Positions 45,618 to 56,105 are shown, numbered from the stretch's first letter. The stretch is 64,000 bases of DNA from Aurantimonas aggregata (GCF_010500835.1 NZ_JAAAMJ010000003.1:124001-188000); one strand, 5' to 3'. The notes: generated from the letters alone by a model not told the origin. Translations and numbers: made by a program.

Positions 45618-46952
45618 TCAGGCCGGTGCGAGACCACTCTGCGCCAGCACCTCGCCGACCAGATAGAGCGATCCGCAGATCAGGAAGCGGGGCGTCGGCT
45701 CGCTTTGCCAGTTGGTCGAGACGAGCTGGATCGCTTCCTCGACGCTGTCGCAGGGCTCGGCGTCGAGGCCCGCCTCGATCGCCGCGTCGGCCAGATCGTC
45801 CGGGTCGATGCCGGCATCCGATGAATTCACCGGCACGGTGAAGACATGCCGGGCCATGCCGGCGAAGGACGCGAAGAAGCCGACCGGATCCTTGGTGTTG
45901 ATCATCCCGACGATCAGGAACAGCGGCCGCTGCACCCGGTCTTCCATGTCCGCCAGGGTCTCGGCGATGGCGGCGCCGGCGCCGGGATTGTGGCCGCCGT
46001 CGAGCCAGATCTCGGCGCCCGGCACGGCGGCGCGCCAGAGCGGACCGGTGGCGATCTGCTGCATGCGTCCCGGCCACTCGACGCTGGCCATGCCCGCCTC
46101 GATCGCCGCATCGCTCGGCGAAAACCCGGCATGGCGCAGCGCCGCGATCGCCGTCGCGGCGTTGGTCAGCTGGTGCCGGCCGGAAAGCCGCGGCATCGGC
46201 AGGTCGAGAAGGCCGGTGTCGTCCTGGTAGACGAGGCGTCCATGCTCGGCGAAGGCGAAGAAATCCTGGCCATAGGTGATCAGCGGTGCGCCGACGCGGT
46301 CGGCCATCGAGGTCAGCACCTCCAACGCCACTTCCTCGCCCTGCTGGCCGACGATCACCGGGACGCCCCGCTTGATGATCCCACCCTTCTCCGCCGCGAT
46401 CAGCTCGACGCGGTCGCCGAGATAGGACTGGTGGTCGAGCGAGATCGAGGTGATGACGCTGGCCGCCGGCCGATCGATGACGTTGGTGGCGTCGAACCGG
46501 CCGCCGAGCCCGACCTCGACGATCGCGACGTCCGCGGGCTGTTCGGAGAACAGGAGGAACGTCACCGCCGTCAGGATCTCGAAGACGGTGATCGGCTGGC
46601 CGGCGTTCGCCGCCGCTGCCCGCCGCACGGCATCGGCCAGCATCGCGTCATCGACGAGCGCGCCCCGTTGGCCCGGACGGCCCAGCCGGTAGCGCTCATG
46701 CCAGTTGACGAGATGCGGCGAGGTGTGGACGTGGGCGGCGCGGCCGTCGGCCTCCAGGATCGCCTGGGAGAAGGCGGTCACGGATCCCTTGCCGTTGGTG
46801 CCGGCGACATGGATCACCGGCGGCAACGCATGCTGCGGCTCCCCGAGCGCGGTGAGCAGCCGGCGGATGCGCTCCAGCGACAGATCGAACCCCTTCGGAT
46901 GCTTGTGCATCAGGGCCTCGATCTCCGCGGTGGCGAGAGAGGTCGTGGTCAT
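45618..46952 (-). CDS. folC: Bifunctional folylpolyglutamate synthase/dihydrofolate synthase
   Basis: FolC adds glutamate to dihydropteroate and to folates, with ATP. The 444-residue Mur-ligase-fold protein has the P-loop HVAGTNGKGSVTAF, HTSPHLVNWHERYRL, EVGLGGRFDATN, SISLDHQSYLGD and the C-terminal DGGHNPGAGAAIAETL. It follows accD by 43 bases on the same strand, the conserved trpFBA-accD-folC order of alphaproteobacteria, and probably shares its transcript. Confidence 0.95.
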   Translation of the reverse strand: MTTTSLATAEIEALMHKHPKGFDLSLERIRRLLTALGEPQHALPPVIHVAGTNGKGSVTAFSQAILEADGRAAHVHTSPHLVNWHERYRLGRPGQRGALVDDAMLADAVRRAAAANAGQPITVFEILTAVTFLLFSEQPADVAIVEVGLGGRFDATNVIDRPAASVITSISLDHQSYLGDRVELIAAEKGGIIKRGVPVIVGQQGEEVALEVLTSMADRVGAPLITYGQDFFAFAEHGRLVYQDDTGLLDLPMPRLSGRHQLTNAATAIAALRHAGFSPSDAAIEAGMASVEWPGRMQQIATGPLWRAAVPGAEIWLDGGHNPGAGAAIAETLADMEDRVQRPLFLIVGMINTKDPVGFFASFAGMARHVFTVPVNSSDAGIDPDDLADAAIEAGLDAEPCDSVEEAIQLVSTNWQSEPTPRFLICGSLYLVGEVLAQSGLAPA

Positions 46953-46995
46953 CGCGGACAGTTACGCCAGCGTCCGGGCAGATGCAAAAGCGGCC

Positions 46996-47922
46996 TCAGG
47001 CGACGGGCTCGGGCTGGGTCGCGGCATCGGCGCCGGCTGCCGCTTCGCGTAGGCGGGCGGCATCGTTGGCGAGCGGCGTCTGGGTCAAGAGGCTGAGCAG
47101 CGTCGCGATCTTCGCCTTCAGCTCGTGGCGGTGCACGACCATGTCGACCATGCCGTGGGCCATCAGATATTCGGCGCGCTGGAAGCCCTCTGGCAGCTTC
47201 TCGCGGATCGTCTGCTCGATGACCCGCGCACCGGCAAAGCCGATCACCGCGCCGGGCTCGGCGATGTGGACGTCGCCCAGCATCGCATAGGACGCAGAGA
47301 CGCCACCGGCCGTCGGGTTGGTGAGGACGACGATGTAGGGAAGCCCGGCTTCCTTCAGCATTTCCACCGCCACGGTGGTCCGCGGCAGCTGCATCAGCGA
47401 CAGGATGCCCTCCTGCATGCGTGCGCCGCCGGAGGCAGCGAACAGCACCATCGGCCGCTTCTCGGCGATCGCCACCTCGAAGCTGCGGACGATCGCCTCA
47501 CCCGCGGCCATGCCGAGCGAGCCGCCCATGAAGGCGAAATCCTGCACGGTCGCGACGATCGGCAGCCCGGCGATCGAGCCCTTCGCCGCCATCACCGCGT
47601 CGTCCATCTCGGCCTTGGCGCGATATTCCTTCAGCCGGTCGACATAGCGCTTGGAGTCACGGAACTTCAGCGGGTCGACAGGGGCCTTCGGCAGGTCGAT
47701 CAGCTCGTAGGCGCCGTCGTCGAAGAAGCTCGCCAGCCGGTCCTTGGCGCGGATGCGCATGTGGAAGCCGGACGAGGGAATGACCCACTGGTTGGCCTCG
47801 AGATCCTTGTGGAAGACCATCTCCCCGGTCTCCGGACACTTGATCCAGAGATTCTCCGGCACCTCGCGCGGAGCAAGGAGGCTCGAAATCTTCGGGCGGA
47901 CGTAGTTGGTGATCCAGTTCAC
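46996..47922 (-). CDS. accD: Acetyl-CoA carboxylase carboxyltransferase subunit beta
   Basis: AccD with AccA transfers the carboxyl group from biotin to acetyl-CoA, giving malonyl-CoA for fatty acids. The 308-residue protein keeps the crotonase core ([44 protein letters not shown]). The N-terminal zinc ribbon, normally C-x2-C-x15-C-x2-C, keeps only C29; the other three positions are T32, I48 and S51. The same loss is, as far as I recall, found in rhizobial AccD. The start is a GTG with GGAG nine bases upstream. It lies between trpA and folC. Confidence 0.95.
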   Translation of the reverse strand: MNWITNYVRPKISSLLAPREVPENLWIKCPETGEMVFHKDLEANQWVIPSSGFHMRIRAKDRLASFFDDGAYELIDLPKAPVDPLKFRDSKRYVDRLKEYRAKAEMDDAVMAAKGSIAGLPIVATVQDFAFMGGSLGMAAGEAIVRSFEVAIAEKRPMVLFAASGGARMQEGILSLMQLPRTTVAVEMLKEAGLPYIVVLTNPTAGGVSASYAMLGDVHIAEPGAVIGFAGARVIEQTIREKLPEGFQRAEYLMAHGMVDMVVHRHELKAKIATLLSLLTQTPLANDAARLREAAAGADAATQPEPVA

Positions 47923-47968
47923 GGCGCAGGGCTCCGGTCTTTGTCGTCAGGCGCAGATGGCGCGTGTT

Positions 47969-48802
47969 TCAGGCGTCGGCAAGGCGGGCGCTGCGAACAC
48001 CGGCGGCGAGGTCGCGGACGATCGCGGCAACCGCCTCGACGGTTCCGGGACCGGCGCGGCCATCGACGAGCGAAGCCTCGATGACGTCGACGATCGCCGA
48101 GCCCACGACGACGCCGTCCGCTGCCCGGCCGATCTCACGGGCCTGGTCGGCGCTGCGCACGCCGAAGCCGACGCAGACCGGCAGCTCGGTGTGCCGCTTG
48201 ATCCGCTCGACGGCAGCCGAGACCTTGCCGGCATCCGGCGCCGCCGCACCGGTGATGCCGGTGATCGAGACGTAGTAGACGAAGCCGGAGGTGTTCTTCA
48301 GGACGGCCGGCAGGCGCTTGTCGTCGGTGGTCGGCGTCGCCAGGCGGATGAAGTTGAGCCCCTTGGAAAGCGCCGGCAGGCAGAGCTCGTCGTCCATCTC
48401 GGGCGGCAGGTCGACGACGATCAGCCCGTCGACGCCCGCTTCCAGCGCCGCCGCGACGAAGGGCTCGACGCCGTAGATGTAGATCGGGTTGAAATAGCCC
48501 ATCAGGATGATCGGCGTCGTCGTGTCACTCTCGCGGAAGGCCCGCACCAATGCCAGCGTCTTCCTGAGGCTCTCGCCGGCCTGGAGCGCGCGCAGGCCCG
48601 CCTTCTGGATCGCCTTGCCGTCGGCCATCGGGTCGGAGAACGGCATGCCGAGCTCGATGATGTCGGCGCCGGCCGCCGGCAGCGCCCTGACGATGGCGAG
48701 CGCCGTCTCGTGGTCGGGGTCGCCGGCCATGACGAAGGTGACGAGGGCGGGGCGGCCTTCCTCGGCCAGAGCGCGGAAACGGTCTTCGATGCGTGTGGTC
48801 AT
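47969..48802 (-). CDS. trpA: Tryptophan synthase alpha subunit
   Basis: TrpA cleaves indole-3-glycerol phosphate to indole, which passes through a tunnel to TrpB. The 277-residue TIM barrel shows [27 protein letters not shown] (with catalytic Glu and Asp), [24 protein letters not shown] and the phosphate-binding [11 protein letters not shown]. The ATG at 48802 begins one base after the cutA stop, so the two are likely co-translated; a 49-codon extension across cutA in the same frame is an overlap artefact. Confidence 0.95.
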   Translation of the reverse strand: MTTRIEDRFRALAEEGRPALVTFVMAGDPDHETALAIVRALPAAGADIIELGMPFSDPMADGKAIQKAGLRALQAGESLRKTLALVRAFRESDTTTPIILMGYFNPIYIYGVEPFVAAALEAGVDGLIVVDLPPEMDDELCLPALSKGLNFIRLATPTTDDKRLPAVLKNTSGFVYYVSITGITGAAAPDAGKVSAAVERIKRHTELPVCVGFGVRSADQAREIGRAADGVVVGSAIVDVIEASLVDGRAGPGTVEAVAAIVRDLAAGVRSARLADA

Positions 48803-48803
48803 G

Positions 48804-49133
48804 TCAGTCCTTGGTCGGCCGGACGGTTTCGGCGATCCAGTCGGCGGTGGCGGCGTCGACATGGTCGACGGCAAAGCCGAGGATCGCGGGCGTGTCGTAG
48901 GGATGGTTCTGGCGGATCGCTTCGCAGCAATCGTCGAAGCGAGACACAAGTGTCTTGATCGTCAGCGGCCATTCGTCATGGCGCTGCTTCTCGTCCTGCC
49001 AGAGATAGCGGCTGTCGACTTCCTTGCCGATATTGACGCAGGCCGCCAGCCGCGCATCGAGCAGGACATGCGACAGCCGGCGCGCGTCCTCGAGCGTCGG
49101 GCAGGTGACATGGATCTCGACGATGGCGGTCAT
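48804..49133 (-). CDS. cutA: Divalent cation tolerance protein CutA
   Basis: CutA1 is a small trimeric PII-like protein once linked to copper tolerance; its molecular role is not settled. The 109 residues show the family's [52 protein letters not shown] and [12 protein letters not shown]. It lies inside the trp gene set, between the coiled-coil gene and trpA, with only one base between its stop and the trpA start. I would not infer a part in tryptophan synthesis from position alone. Confidence 0.92.
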   Translation of the reverse strand: MTAIVEIHVTCPTLEDARRLSHVLLDARLAACVNIGKEVDSRYLWQDEKQRHDEWPLTIKTLVSRFDDCCEAIRQNHPYDTPAILGFAVDHVDAATADWIAETVRPTKD

Positions 49134-49238
49134 GGTTCCGTGATGCTCGCGGTCCGGACGCGTCGCTGTGGCCCTCCCGCAGCGCCGACGTCCGATCTGG
49201 CAATACAGGCCGATGGCCGATGGGTCAAAGCACGGCGG

Positions 49239-49583
49239 TCAGACGAACAGCGCCCTTGCCAGAATGGCGGCGGCAAGGGCGATCATCACGCCGCCCATCC
49301 ACTTGATGGTGGACAACTCGCCGCGCAGCGCCTGCATTTCGACCCGGAGGCCGCCCATTTCGCCTTTCAGCTCGCCGCGCAGCGCCTGCATCTCGCTCTT
49401 CAACTCGCCGCGAAGGTCGGCCACCTCCGTGCGCATCTTCTGATTGTCCTCGCGCAGTTCGCCGAACTGCTTGCGGAAATCCTGGTCCGACGTCGCCATG
49501 CCCTCGGCCGCACGACGGGCCTTGGCCTCGTCGGCGCCGGCGCTCATCAGCGCATCGTAGAGCTCGGAGATCATCATGTTCAT
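49239..49583 (-). CDS. Coiled-coil protein with a C-terminal membrane anchor
   Basis: A 114-residue protein of unknown function. After a short helical start (ISELYDALMSAGADEAKARRAAEGM) comes a coiled coil of about 50 residues with repeats LRGELKSEMQ, LRGELKGEMG, LRVEMQ, LRGELS on a 7/11-residue spacing, then one membrane segment at the C terminus (MGGVMIALAAAILARALFV). The layout resembles the DUF1640/CCDC90 type proteins. It sits between trpB and cutA. The first ATG is used; other ATGs follow within four codons. Confidence 0.7.
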   Translation of the reverse strand: MNMMISELYDALMSAGADEAKARRAAEGMATSDQDFRKQFGELREDNQKMRTEVADLRGELKSEMQALRGELKGEMGGLRVEMQALRGELSTIKWMGGVMIALAAAILARALFV

Positions 49584-49648
49584 GGCCCGACCCTAGCTTG
49601 GATCGGGCCATGCTGGAAGATATTGCCTTCGTGAGGCTAAGGGCGACC

Positions 49649-50868
<1,220 letters not shown>

Positions 50869-50872
<4 letters not shown>

Positions 50873-51540
50873 GAGGCTCGGGCCTTTCTGGGTGGGACGT
50901 CCTGTGCCAGACGATCCAATGCGTCGAAGAAGGAATGGATGCGGGCGGGATCCTTGACGCCCGGTGCGCTTTCGACGCCGGACGACACGTCGATGCCCGC
51001 CGGCCGGGCAATCCGCACGGCATCGGCGACGTTGCCCGCGTCGATCCCACCGGAAAGCATATAGCGCAAGGAAGGGTCAAGCGCGGCGAGCAGCGTCCAG
51101 TCGAAGGCGACGCCGTTGCCGCCGGGCAGGACCGAGCCCTTCGGGCGGCGGGAATCGAGCAGCATGCGGTCGGCAATCCCGTCGAACGCGGCGATCGCGC
51201 CGAGATCCTCGGCGGTCGCGACCGGCAGCGCCTTCATCACCTTGAGCCCGGTGCGCGCCTTGATGTCGCGCACCCGATCGGGGGTCTCCGCGCCATGCAG
51301 CTGCAGCCAGTCCGGCCGGACCTCTTCGGCAAAGCGGTCGACCAGCGCATCGTCGGGATCGACCGTGACGATCACCGTCCCGGCGCGACCGTCGACCAGC
51401 CGCACGAGGTCGGCCATCGCCGCGAGGTGGAGATGCCGCGGGCTTTTCTCGAACGAGACGAAGCCGACATGGCTCGCGCCGCGCGAGAGCGCCGCGTTCA
51501 CCGTCTCGGGCGTGGAAAGACCGCAGATCTTGATGTCCAT
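50869..51540 (-). CDS. trpF: Phosphoribosylanthranilate isomerase
   Basis: TrpF converts phosphoribosylanthranilate into the ribulose-phosphate form (third committed step of tryptophan synthesis). The 223-residue barrel shows the catalytic cysteine in [44 protein letters not shown] and the end motif [16 protein letters not shown]. It is the first gene of the trpF-trpB unit; no leader peptide with tryptophan codons or attenuator is seen in the 71 bases upstream. The TrpC, TrpD and TrpE functions are not in the window. Confidence 0.95.
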
Positions 51541-51611
51541 CCATTCGAATTAGTGTTTGGCGCGGCGTTTGTCGATGCGCGACACGGCGCAGCGACATGC
51601 GGGGCGGGCAT

Positions 51612-52361
51612 TCAGCGCGGCGAAAAATCGATCGCGTGAAGCTGGGCGCCGTGCCGCTTCAGCCAGTCGCGGCCGAAATCCATTTCGGGGCAGAGATCGC
51701 GGCAGAGCGCCCAGAAGCCCGGCCCGTGATTCATCTCGCGGAAATGCGCCACCTCGTGGGCGGCGAGATAGTCGAGCACGGCGGGCGGCGCCATGACGAT
51801 CCGCCAGGAGAAGGCGAGCCGGCGATCGGCGGTGCAGGAACCCCAGCGGCTGCGCGTGTCCTTCAGCGTGATGGCGCGGGGCGCAAGACCGACAGACGCC
51901 GCATGACGCTCGACGGACACTTCGAGATCGCGCCGCGCCTCGCGTTTCAGCACGTCGGCTACCCGCCGGGCGAAATGTCGCGCGTCGCCGCCGATCAGGA
52001 GGCGTTCGCCTGCCTCGTCGGATTCGAACCGGCTCGTCCGCTGCTCCGGCCGGTGGATCAGCAAGACCTCCTTGCCGCGCAGCTGCAGCGTCGCCCCGTC
52101 GGCGACGGTGATGGACGCCGGGATACGCGCCAGGCGCCCCTCCACCCAGCCGCGGTGCCGCTCGAGGAATTCGTTGATGGTGCGAGCGGACGTCGAGCGC
52201 GGCGCGGTGACCACGACGCCAGCGCCGCCGGGCGCCAGGCGCAGGATCATCCGCTTGGCGCGCGGGTTGCGGCGCACGGTCACCGGCAGCGGGCCGCCGG
52301 AGAGTTCCAGGCGATCCGGAACGGGCAGGTCGGGAGCGGTCCGGCGCAGAAGAAACTTCAT
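51612..52361 (-). CDS. YgjP-like (DUF45) metallopeptidase
   Basis: A 249-residue protein of the M48-related DUF45/YgjP family. The zinc site is HEVAHFREMNHGPGFW near residue 200, preceded by SRWGSCTADRRLAFSWRIVMAP, which is the strongest family signature. These are soluble, probably DNA- or protein-associated SprT-like hydrolases without defined substrates. ATG at 52361 is preferred; a TTG four codons upstream (52373) is possible and neither has a clear ribosome binding site. trpF follows downstream after 71 bases. Confidence 0.85.
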   Translation of the reverse strand: MKFLLRRTAPDLPVPDRLELSGGPLPVTVRRNPRAKRMILRLAPGGAGVVVTAPRSTSARTINEFLERHRGWVEGRLARIPASITVADGATLQLRGKEVLLIHRPEQRTSRFESDEAGERLLIGGDARHFARRVADVLKREARRDLEVSVERHAASVGLAPRAITLKDTRSRWGSCTADRRLAFSWRIVMAPPAVLDYLAAHEVAHFREMNHGPGFWALCRDLCPEMDFGRDWLKRHGAQLHAIDFSPR

Positions 52362-52439
52362 GAAGGGAATCAAACGACATCAGTTGAAGGTCGGGCCGAT
52401 GCACCGACGAGCGAATCGCATTCTACACCGGCCGAGACG

Positions 52440-52472
52440 AAAATGGCGGCGCCCCGGAAGGACGCCGCCATT
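52440..52472 (-). terminator. Rho-independent terminator after the DUF2852 gene
   Basis: On the minus strand AATGGCGGCG and CGCCGCCATT pair perfectly over 10 bp around an 11-base loop, and the stem ends in TTTT. It lies 31 bases past the DUF2852 stop and separates it from the DUF45 gene. Confidence 0.8.
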
Positions 52473-52503
52473 CACTGTTTCATAGATGAGACCGACGGCC
52501 GTA

Positions 52504-52932
52504 TCAGGCCGGCTGGCCGTCGACGATCGGACCGTCGTCGCGACGGTTGCGGCGATCGGCCATGAACCGGTCGAACTCCTCCTGGTCCTTCGCCCGGCGC
52601 AGTTCGCGGGCATAGGAAGCGAACTCGGCCTCGGCGTCATGCAGACGGCGGCGCTCCGCATCGAGACGGGCGAGTTCCTTCTCGCGCCAATCGTCGAAGG
52701 CGACGTTGCCGGTCTGGGTAGCGAAGGGCTGGCCCATGCCGGTGCGGCGCATCGAGCCCATGAAGCGGTCCGTCGAGCGGCCGACATCACGCCGGAACCC
52801 TTCGAGGCGGTCGCCCCAAAGAATATAAGCTAGCATGGCAAGACCAAGCGGCCAGAATATCATGAAACCACCGATCATCAGGGCGATGGTTGCGGGTGTC
52901 CACGCGGGACGAATCAAAGCTTGCGAAGTCAT
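52504..52932 (-). CDS. DUF2852 family membrane protein
   Basis: A 142-residue alphaproteobacterial protein of the DUF2852 family, function unknown. One membrane segment (ATIALMIGGFMIFWPLGLAMLAYILWGD, quoted in part: PLGLAMLAYILWGDR) lies near the N terminus and is followed by a soluble region with the family's AFDDWREKELARLDAERRRL and EFASYARELRRAKDQEEFDRFM helices. ATG at 52932 has AAGGA about ten bases upstream; a GTG three codons earlier is too close to it. It is a single-gene unit with its own terminator. Confidence 0.85.
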   Translation of the reverse strand: MTSQALIRPAWTPATIALMIGGFMIFWPLGLAMLAYILWGDRLEGFRRDVGRSTDRFMGSMRRTGMGQPFATQTGNVAFDDWREKELARLDAERRRLHDAEAEFASYARELRRAKDQEEFDRFMADRRNRRDDGPIVDGQPA

Positions 52933-53088
52933 CGCAGTCACGTTCCTTTCGAAAATGGCCGCGATGCGCGAGCACCGCGGGAGTTAGTACTCCTCTACAC
53001 AGTTTCGAAATGGTGAGTGGCGAACCCCCGTTCAATCACCTGCCGGAAAAAATCGACAAATCCGGAACGGGGGGCCAGGTTTTCGCGG

Positions 53089-54660
53089 TCAGCCGCCGGC
53101 GGCAGGTGTCGGGGTCGCACCAGCCGCCCAGTCCGGCACCTCGCCCATGGTCACGCCGAACAAGGTCGTCAGCAGCAGGTAGCCGAGGCTGGAGATGACG
53201 ATGAGCGCGGCGAGATTATGCCACACGCCGATCTTCGCCATGGTCGGGATCGACATCTTGCCCGAGCCGAAGACGATCGCGTTGGGCGGTGTCGCGACCG
53301 GCAGCATGAAGGCCATCGACGCCGCCAGCGCCGCCGGCACCGCCAGCATCAGCGGGTTCTCGCCCAATGTCAGCGACAGGGCCGCGACCAGCGGCAGGAA
53401 GGTCGCCGCCGTCGCCGTGTTCGAGGTGAACTCGGTCAAGAGCAGAATGACCAGCGTGACCAGCGCCACGAGGCCGATCAGCGGCAGATAGCTGGCCGTA
53501 GACCCCAGCGCCTCGCCGATCCACTGGTCGAGGCCGGTGCCGGCCACGGCGCTGGCAAGGCTGAGCCCACCGCCGAAGAGCAGCAGGATGCCCCAGGGCA
53601 GCGTCGAGGCCGTCCGCCAGTCGAGCACCGCCTCGCCGGGTTTCCTGCCCGAGGGCAGCAAAAACAGGATGACGGCGGCGGCGATGGCGATGCCGCTGTC
53701 GTTGAGGTTCGGCAGGATCGACTGGAGCGAGGTGCGGAACACCCAGAGGAAGGCGGTCACGACGAAGACGATGCCGACCAGCACTTCGGGGCGCGACCAT
53801 TTGCCGAGGCCGGCGAGCTCCGAGCCGATGAGAGCCGTCGCGCCTTCGATCTCGCCGGTCGACAGGCGCACCACGAAGCGCGTCAGGAGCAGCCAGGAGA
53901 TCAGCAGCATCACGATGGCCACCGGCAGGCCGATCAGCATCCAGCGGCCGAAGCCGAGATCGTAGCCATAGGCCTGGTTGAGACTGCCGGCGAGCAGCGC
54001 GTTGGGCGGCGTGCCGATCAGCGTGGCGACGCCGCCGATCGAGGCGGCATAGGCGACGCCGAGCAGCAGCGCGATCGAGAACTTGCTGTCGGTGCGGCCG
54101 TCGGGATCGAGCAGCTCGGCCACCGACAGGGCGATCGGCAACATCATCACCGTCGTCGCCGTGTTCGACACCCACATCGAGCAGAACGCCGTGGCGATCA
54201 TGAAGCCGCCGACGACGTTGTGCTGGCGCGAGCCCGTGCGGGAGACGATGTTGAGCGCCACCCGCCGGTGCAGCCCCCAGCGCTCCATCGCCTTGGCCAG
54301 GATGAACCCGCCCATGAACAGGAAGATCACCGGGTCGGCATAGGGCGAGGCGGCCTCGCCCATCGAGCGCGCGCCGAGAAACGGGAACAGCGCCAGCGGC
54401 AGAAGAGCGGTCACCGGGACCGGGACCGCTTCGGTGATCCACCAGACGATCATCAGGGCGGCGACGGCGACGACGGCCCAGGCCTCCGGGGTCAGCCCCT
54501 CGGGCGCCGGCAGAAGCAGCAGCAGGACGAAGACCGCGATCCCGACGAGAGCCGGCAGGAGGCGCAGCGAGCCGGCGTCCTCGGCCTCCGGCGGCGGTGT
54601 CCTGGTGTTGTTGCTGCGGCCGGGCGTCCGGCCCTTGTTCCGCTTGCTCGCTGTCGCCAT
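53089..54660 (-). CDS. DASS-family (SLC13) sodium/dicarboxylate transporter
   Basis: A 523-residue membrane protein of the divalent anion:sodium symporter family, likely importing succinate-type dicarboxylates or sulphate. Both SNT signature motifs are present: WVSNTATTVMMLP and LTEFTSNTATAATFLP, together with GTPPNALLAG and PVATPPNAIVFGSG, which form the paired re-entrant loops. About 12 membrane segments follow a charged N-terminal tail of some 35 residues. GGAGAGGG stands six bases before the ATG. The carboxylate specificity cannot be read; pckA in the window would use C4 substrates, but this link is only inferred. Confidence 0.9.
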   Translation of the reverse strand: MATASKRNKGRTPGRSNNTRTPPPEAEDAGSLRLLPALVGIAVFVLLLLLPAPEGLTPEAWAVVAVAALMIVWWITEAVPVPVTALLPLALFPFLGARSMGEAASPYADPVIFLFMGGFILAKAMERWGLHRRVALNIVSRTGSRQHNVVGGFMIATAFCSMWVSNTATTVMMLPIALSVAELLDPDGRTDSKFSIALLLGVAYAASIGGVATLIGTPPNALLAGSLNQAYGYDLGFGRWMLIGLPVAIVMLLISWLLLTRFVVRLSTGEIEGATALIGSELAGLGKWSRPEVLVGIVFVVTAFLWVFRTSLQSILPNLNDSGIAIAAAVILFLLPSGRKPGEAVLDWRTASTLPWGILLLFGGGLSLASAVAGTGLDQWIGEALGSTASYLPLIGLVALVTLVILLLTEFTSNTATAATFLPLVAALSLTLGENPLMLAVPAALAASMAFMLPVATPPNAIVFGSGKMSIPTMAKIGVWHNLAALIVISSLGYLLLTTLFGVTMGEVPDWAAGATPTPAAGG

Positions 54661-54984
54661 TGGGTGCCCTCTCCATGCGTTGCGGGAGGGTGATAGGCGA
54701 AATGCCGGGCGCCGCCAACGGCTTGGCTGCGGTTTGTCGTCGCCCTGTCATTGCCCTGACGCATCGCCGCTTTATCGATGTCGGCTTTCCCTGGTCCCGA
54801 AGATGGTCTGCTCGCCCGATGCCTGTTTGTCCGATCCGTCCCGTCTTGCCGTCCGACCTGCCCCTCATGGACGCCCCCAGGATTCGCCTTGACGCTCGGA
54901 GAAGGCTGCGATGATGATGCTGGCAAGAAGATGGGCGGAGATGCTGTCGCGCCGACCGGCCCAAGGCTTACTGGGAGGTTCAGC
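54661..54984. other. Divergent intergenic region between the transporter and VOC genes
   Basis: A 324-bp gap that should hold the promoters of both neighbours. GGGAGG at 54973-54978 is the ribosome binding site of the VOC gene. A weak TTGACG with TGATGA 17 bases on lies near 54890-54920. I see no other element and no convincing small gene. Confidence 0.5.
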
Positions 54985-55395
54985 ATGGCTTCGACGATCA
55001 TCCCGACGCTACGATACCGGAACGCAAGGGCGATGATCGCCTGGCTCTGCGACACGTTCGGCTTCGAACGCCATGCCGTCCACGAAGGCGACGATGGCAC
55101 GATCGTCCATGCCGAACTCGTCCGCGGCCACGGCATGATCATGCTGGGCGATGCGCGTGACGATGCCTTTGGCGCCCTGCAGGCTCCACCGACCGGCAAG
55201 GGGCCGGTGAGCCAGAGCCCCTATCTGGTGGTCGAGGACATCGAGCACCTCTACGAGGCTGCCCAGGCGGCCGGTGCCACCATCGTGATGGACCTGCGCG
55301 ACCAGAGCTATGGCTCCCGCGAGTTCTCCTGCCAGGATCCGGAAGGCCAGTTGTGGAATTTCGGGACCTACAATCCGTGGAAGACCGGCGAGTGA
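54985..55395 (+). CDS. VOC-family (glyoxalase-like) protein
   Basis: A 136-residue protein of the vicinal-oxygen-chelate fold, with the paired beta-alpha-beta units IPTLRYRNARAMIAWLCDTFGFE and PYLVVEDIEHLYEAAQAAGA, and the closing FSCQDPEGQLWNFGTYNPW typical of PhnB/YdfR-like members. Such proteins include antibiotic-binding and dioxygenase relatives; no specific activity can be given. GGGAGG six bases before the ATG at 54985 decides the start against a long upstream extension. The ceramidase-like gene follows after 35 bases and may be co-transcribed. Confidence 0.88.
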   Translation: MASTIIPTLRYRNARAMIAWLCDTFGFERHAVHEGDDGTIVHAELVRGHGMIMLGDARDDAFGALQAPPTGKGPVSQSPYLVVEDIEHLYEAAQAAGATIVMDLRDQSYGSREFSCQDPEGQLWNFGTYNPWKTGE

Positions 55396-55430
55396 CGGGC
55401 TAGGCCACGCGACGCGGAGACGCCGGAGCG

Positions 55431-56105
55431 ATGGGCTGGACAGAGGCGATCGACGGCTACTGCGAGCGCACGAGCGACGCGTTCTGGGCCGAGCCCATCA
55501 ATGCGATCACCAATCTCGCCTTTCTCCTCGCCGCGCTGATCGGCTTCAGCCTCTGGCGGCGCGCCGGCCGGCGCGATGCTGCGAGCCTTTTCCTGGTCGT
55601 CCTCGTCGCCGTGATCGGGGTGGGGTCGTTCCTCTTCCACACCTTCGCCAATCGCTGGTCGAGCCTTGCCGACGTCGTGCCGATCGCGGTGTTCATCTAT
55701 GCCTATTTCGGTATGGCGCTGGTGCGGTTCGTCGGCTTGCTGCCGCTGGTCGCCGGGCTGGCGACGCTGGCCTTCCTCGGCGCCTCGTTCATCGCCACAC
55801 CGCTGCTCGCCCCGCTCGCCGGCTCCTCGTCCGGCTATGTCCCGGCGCTGCTGGCACTGGTCGGCATCGGCGGAGGGCTCACTGTCGCCGGACAGGCGCA
55901 GGGCAGGCTGGTGCTGATGGCCGGCGGCGTCTTCGCGCTATCGCTGGCGTTCCGGATCGGCGATCAACCGCTTTGCGCGGACTGGCCACTCGGCACGCAT
56001 TTCGCCTGGCACATCCTCAACGCCACGACCCTCGGCCTGCTGCTGGTCGCGGCGATCCGGGGCGCGCCCCAGAGTCCGGAACGGTCCGACCCGGGCGCGG
56101 GATAA
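55431..56105 (+). CDS. Ceramidase-like CREST-superfamily membrane hydrolase
   Basis: A 224-residue protein with about seven membrane segments. The alkaline-ceramidase/CREST pattern is visible: YCERTSDAFWAEPINAITNLAFL at the N terminus, SFLFHTFANRWSSLADVVP (Ser, His and Asp of the zinc site) and THFAWHILNATTLGLLL (the last His pair). In eukaryotes these enzymes release fatty acid from ceramide; in bacteria the substrate is unknown, perhaps sphingolipids or amide-linked acyl chains such as those of ornithine lipids (inference). It follows the VOC gene. Confidence 0.85.
   Translation: MGWTEAIDGYCERTSDAFWAEPINAITNLAFLLAALIGFSLWRRAGRRDAASLFLVVLVAVIGVGSFLFHTFANRWSSLADVVPIAVFIYAYFGMALVRFVGLLPLVAGLATLAFLGASFIATPLLAPLAGSSSGYVPALLALVGIGGGLTVAGQAQGRLVLMAGGVFALSLAFRIGDQPLCADWPLGTHFAWHILNATTLGLLLVAAIRGAPQSPERSDPGAG

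Noticed and set aside
51541-51611. trp leader peptide and attenuator before trpF
   Set aside because: The 71-bp gap has no short frame with consecutive TGG codons and no alternative hairpins.
53017-54693. Plus-strand frame of 558 codons opposite the dicarboxylate transporter
   Set aside because: Gln/Arg/His-rich antisense of a membrane protein, a common artefact.
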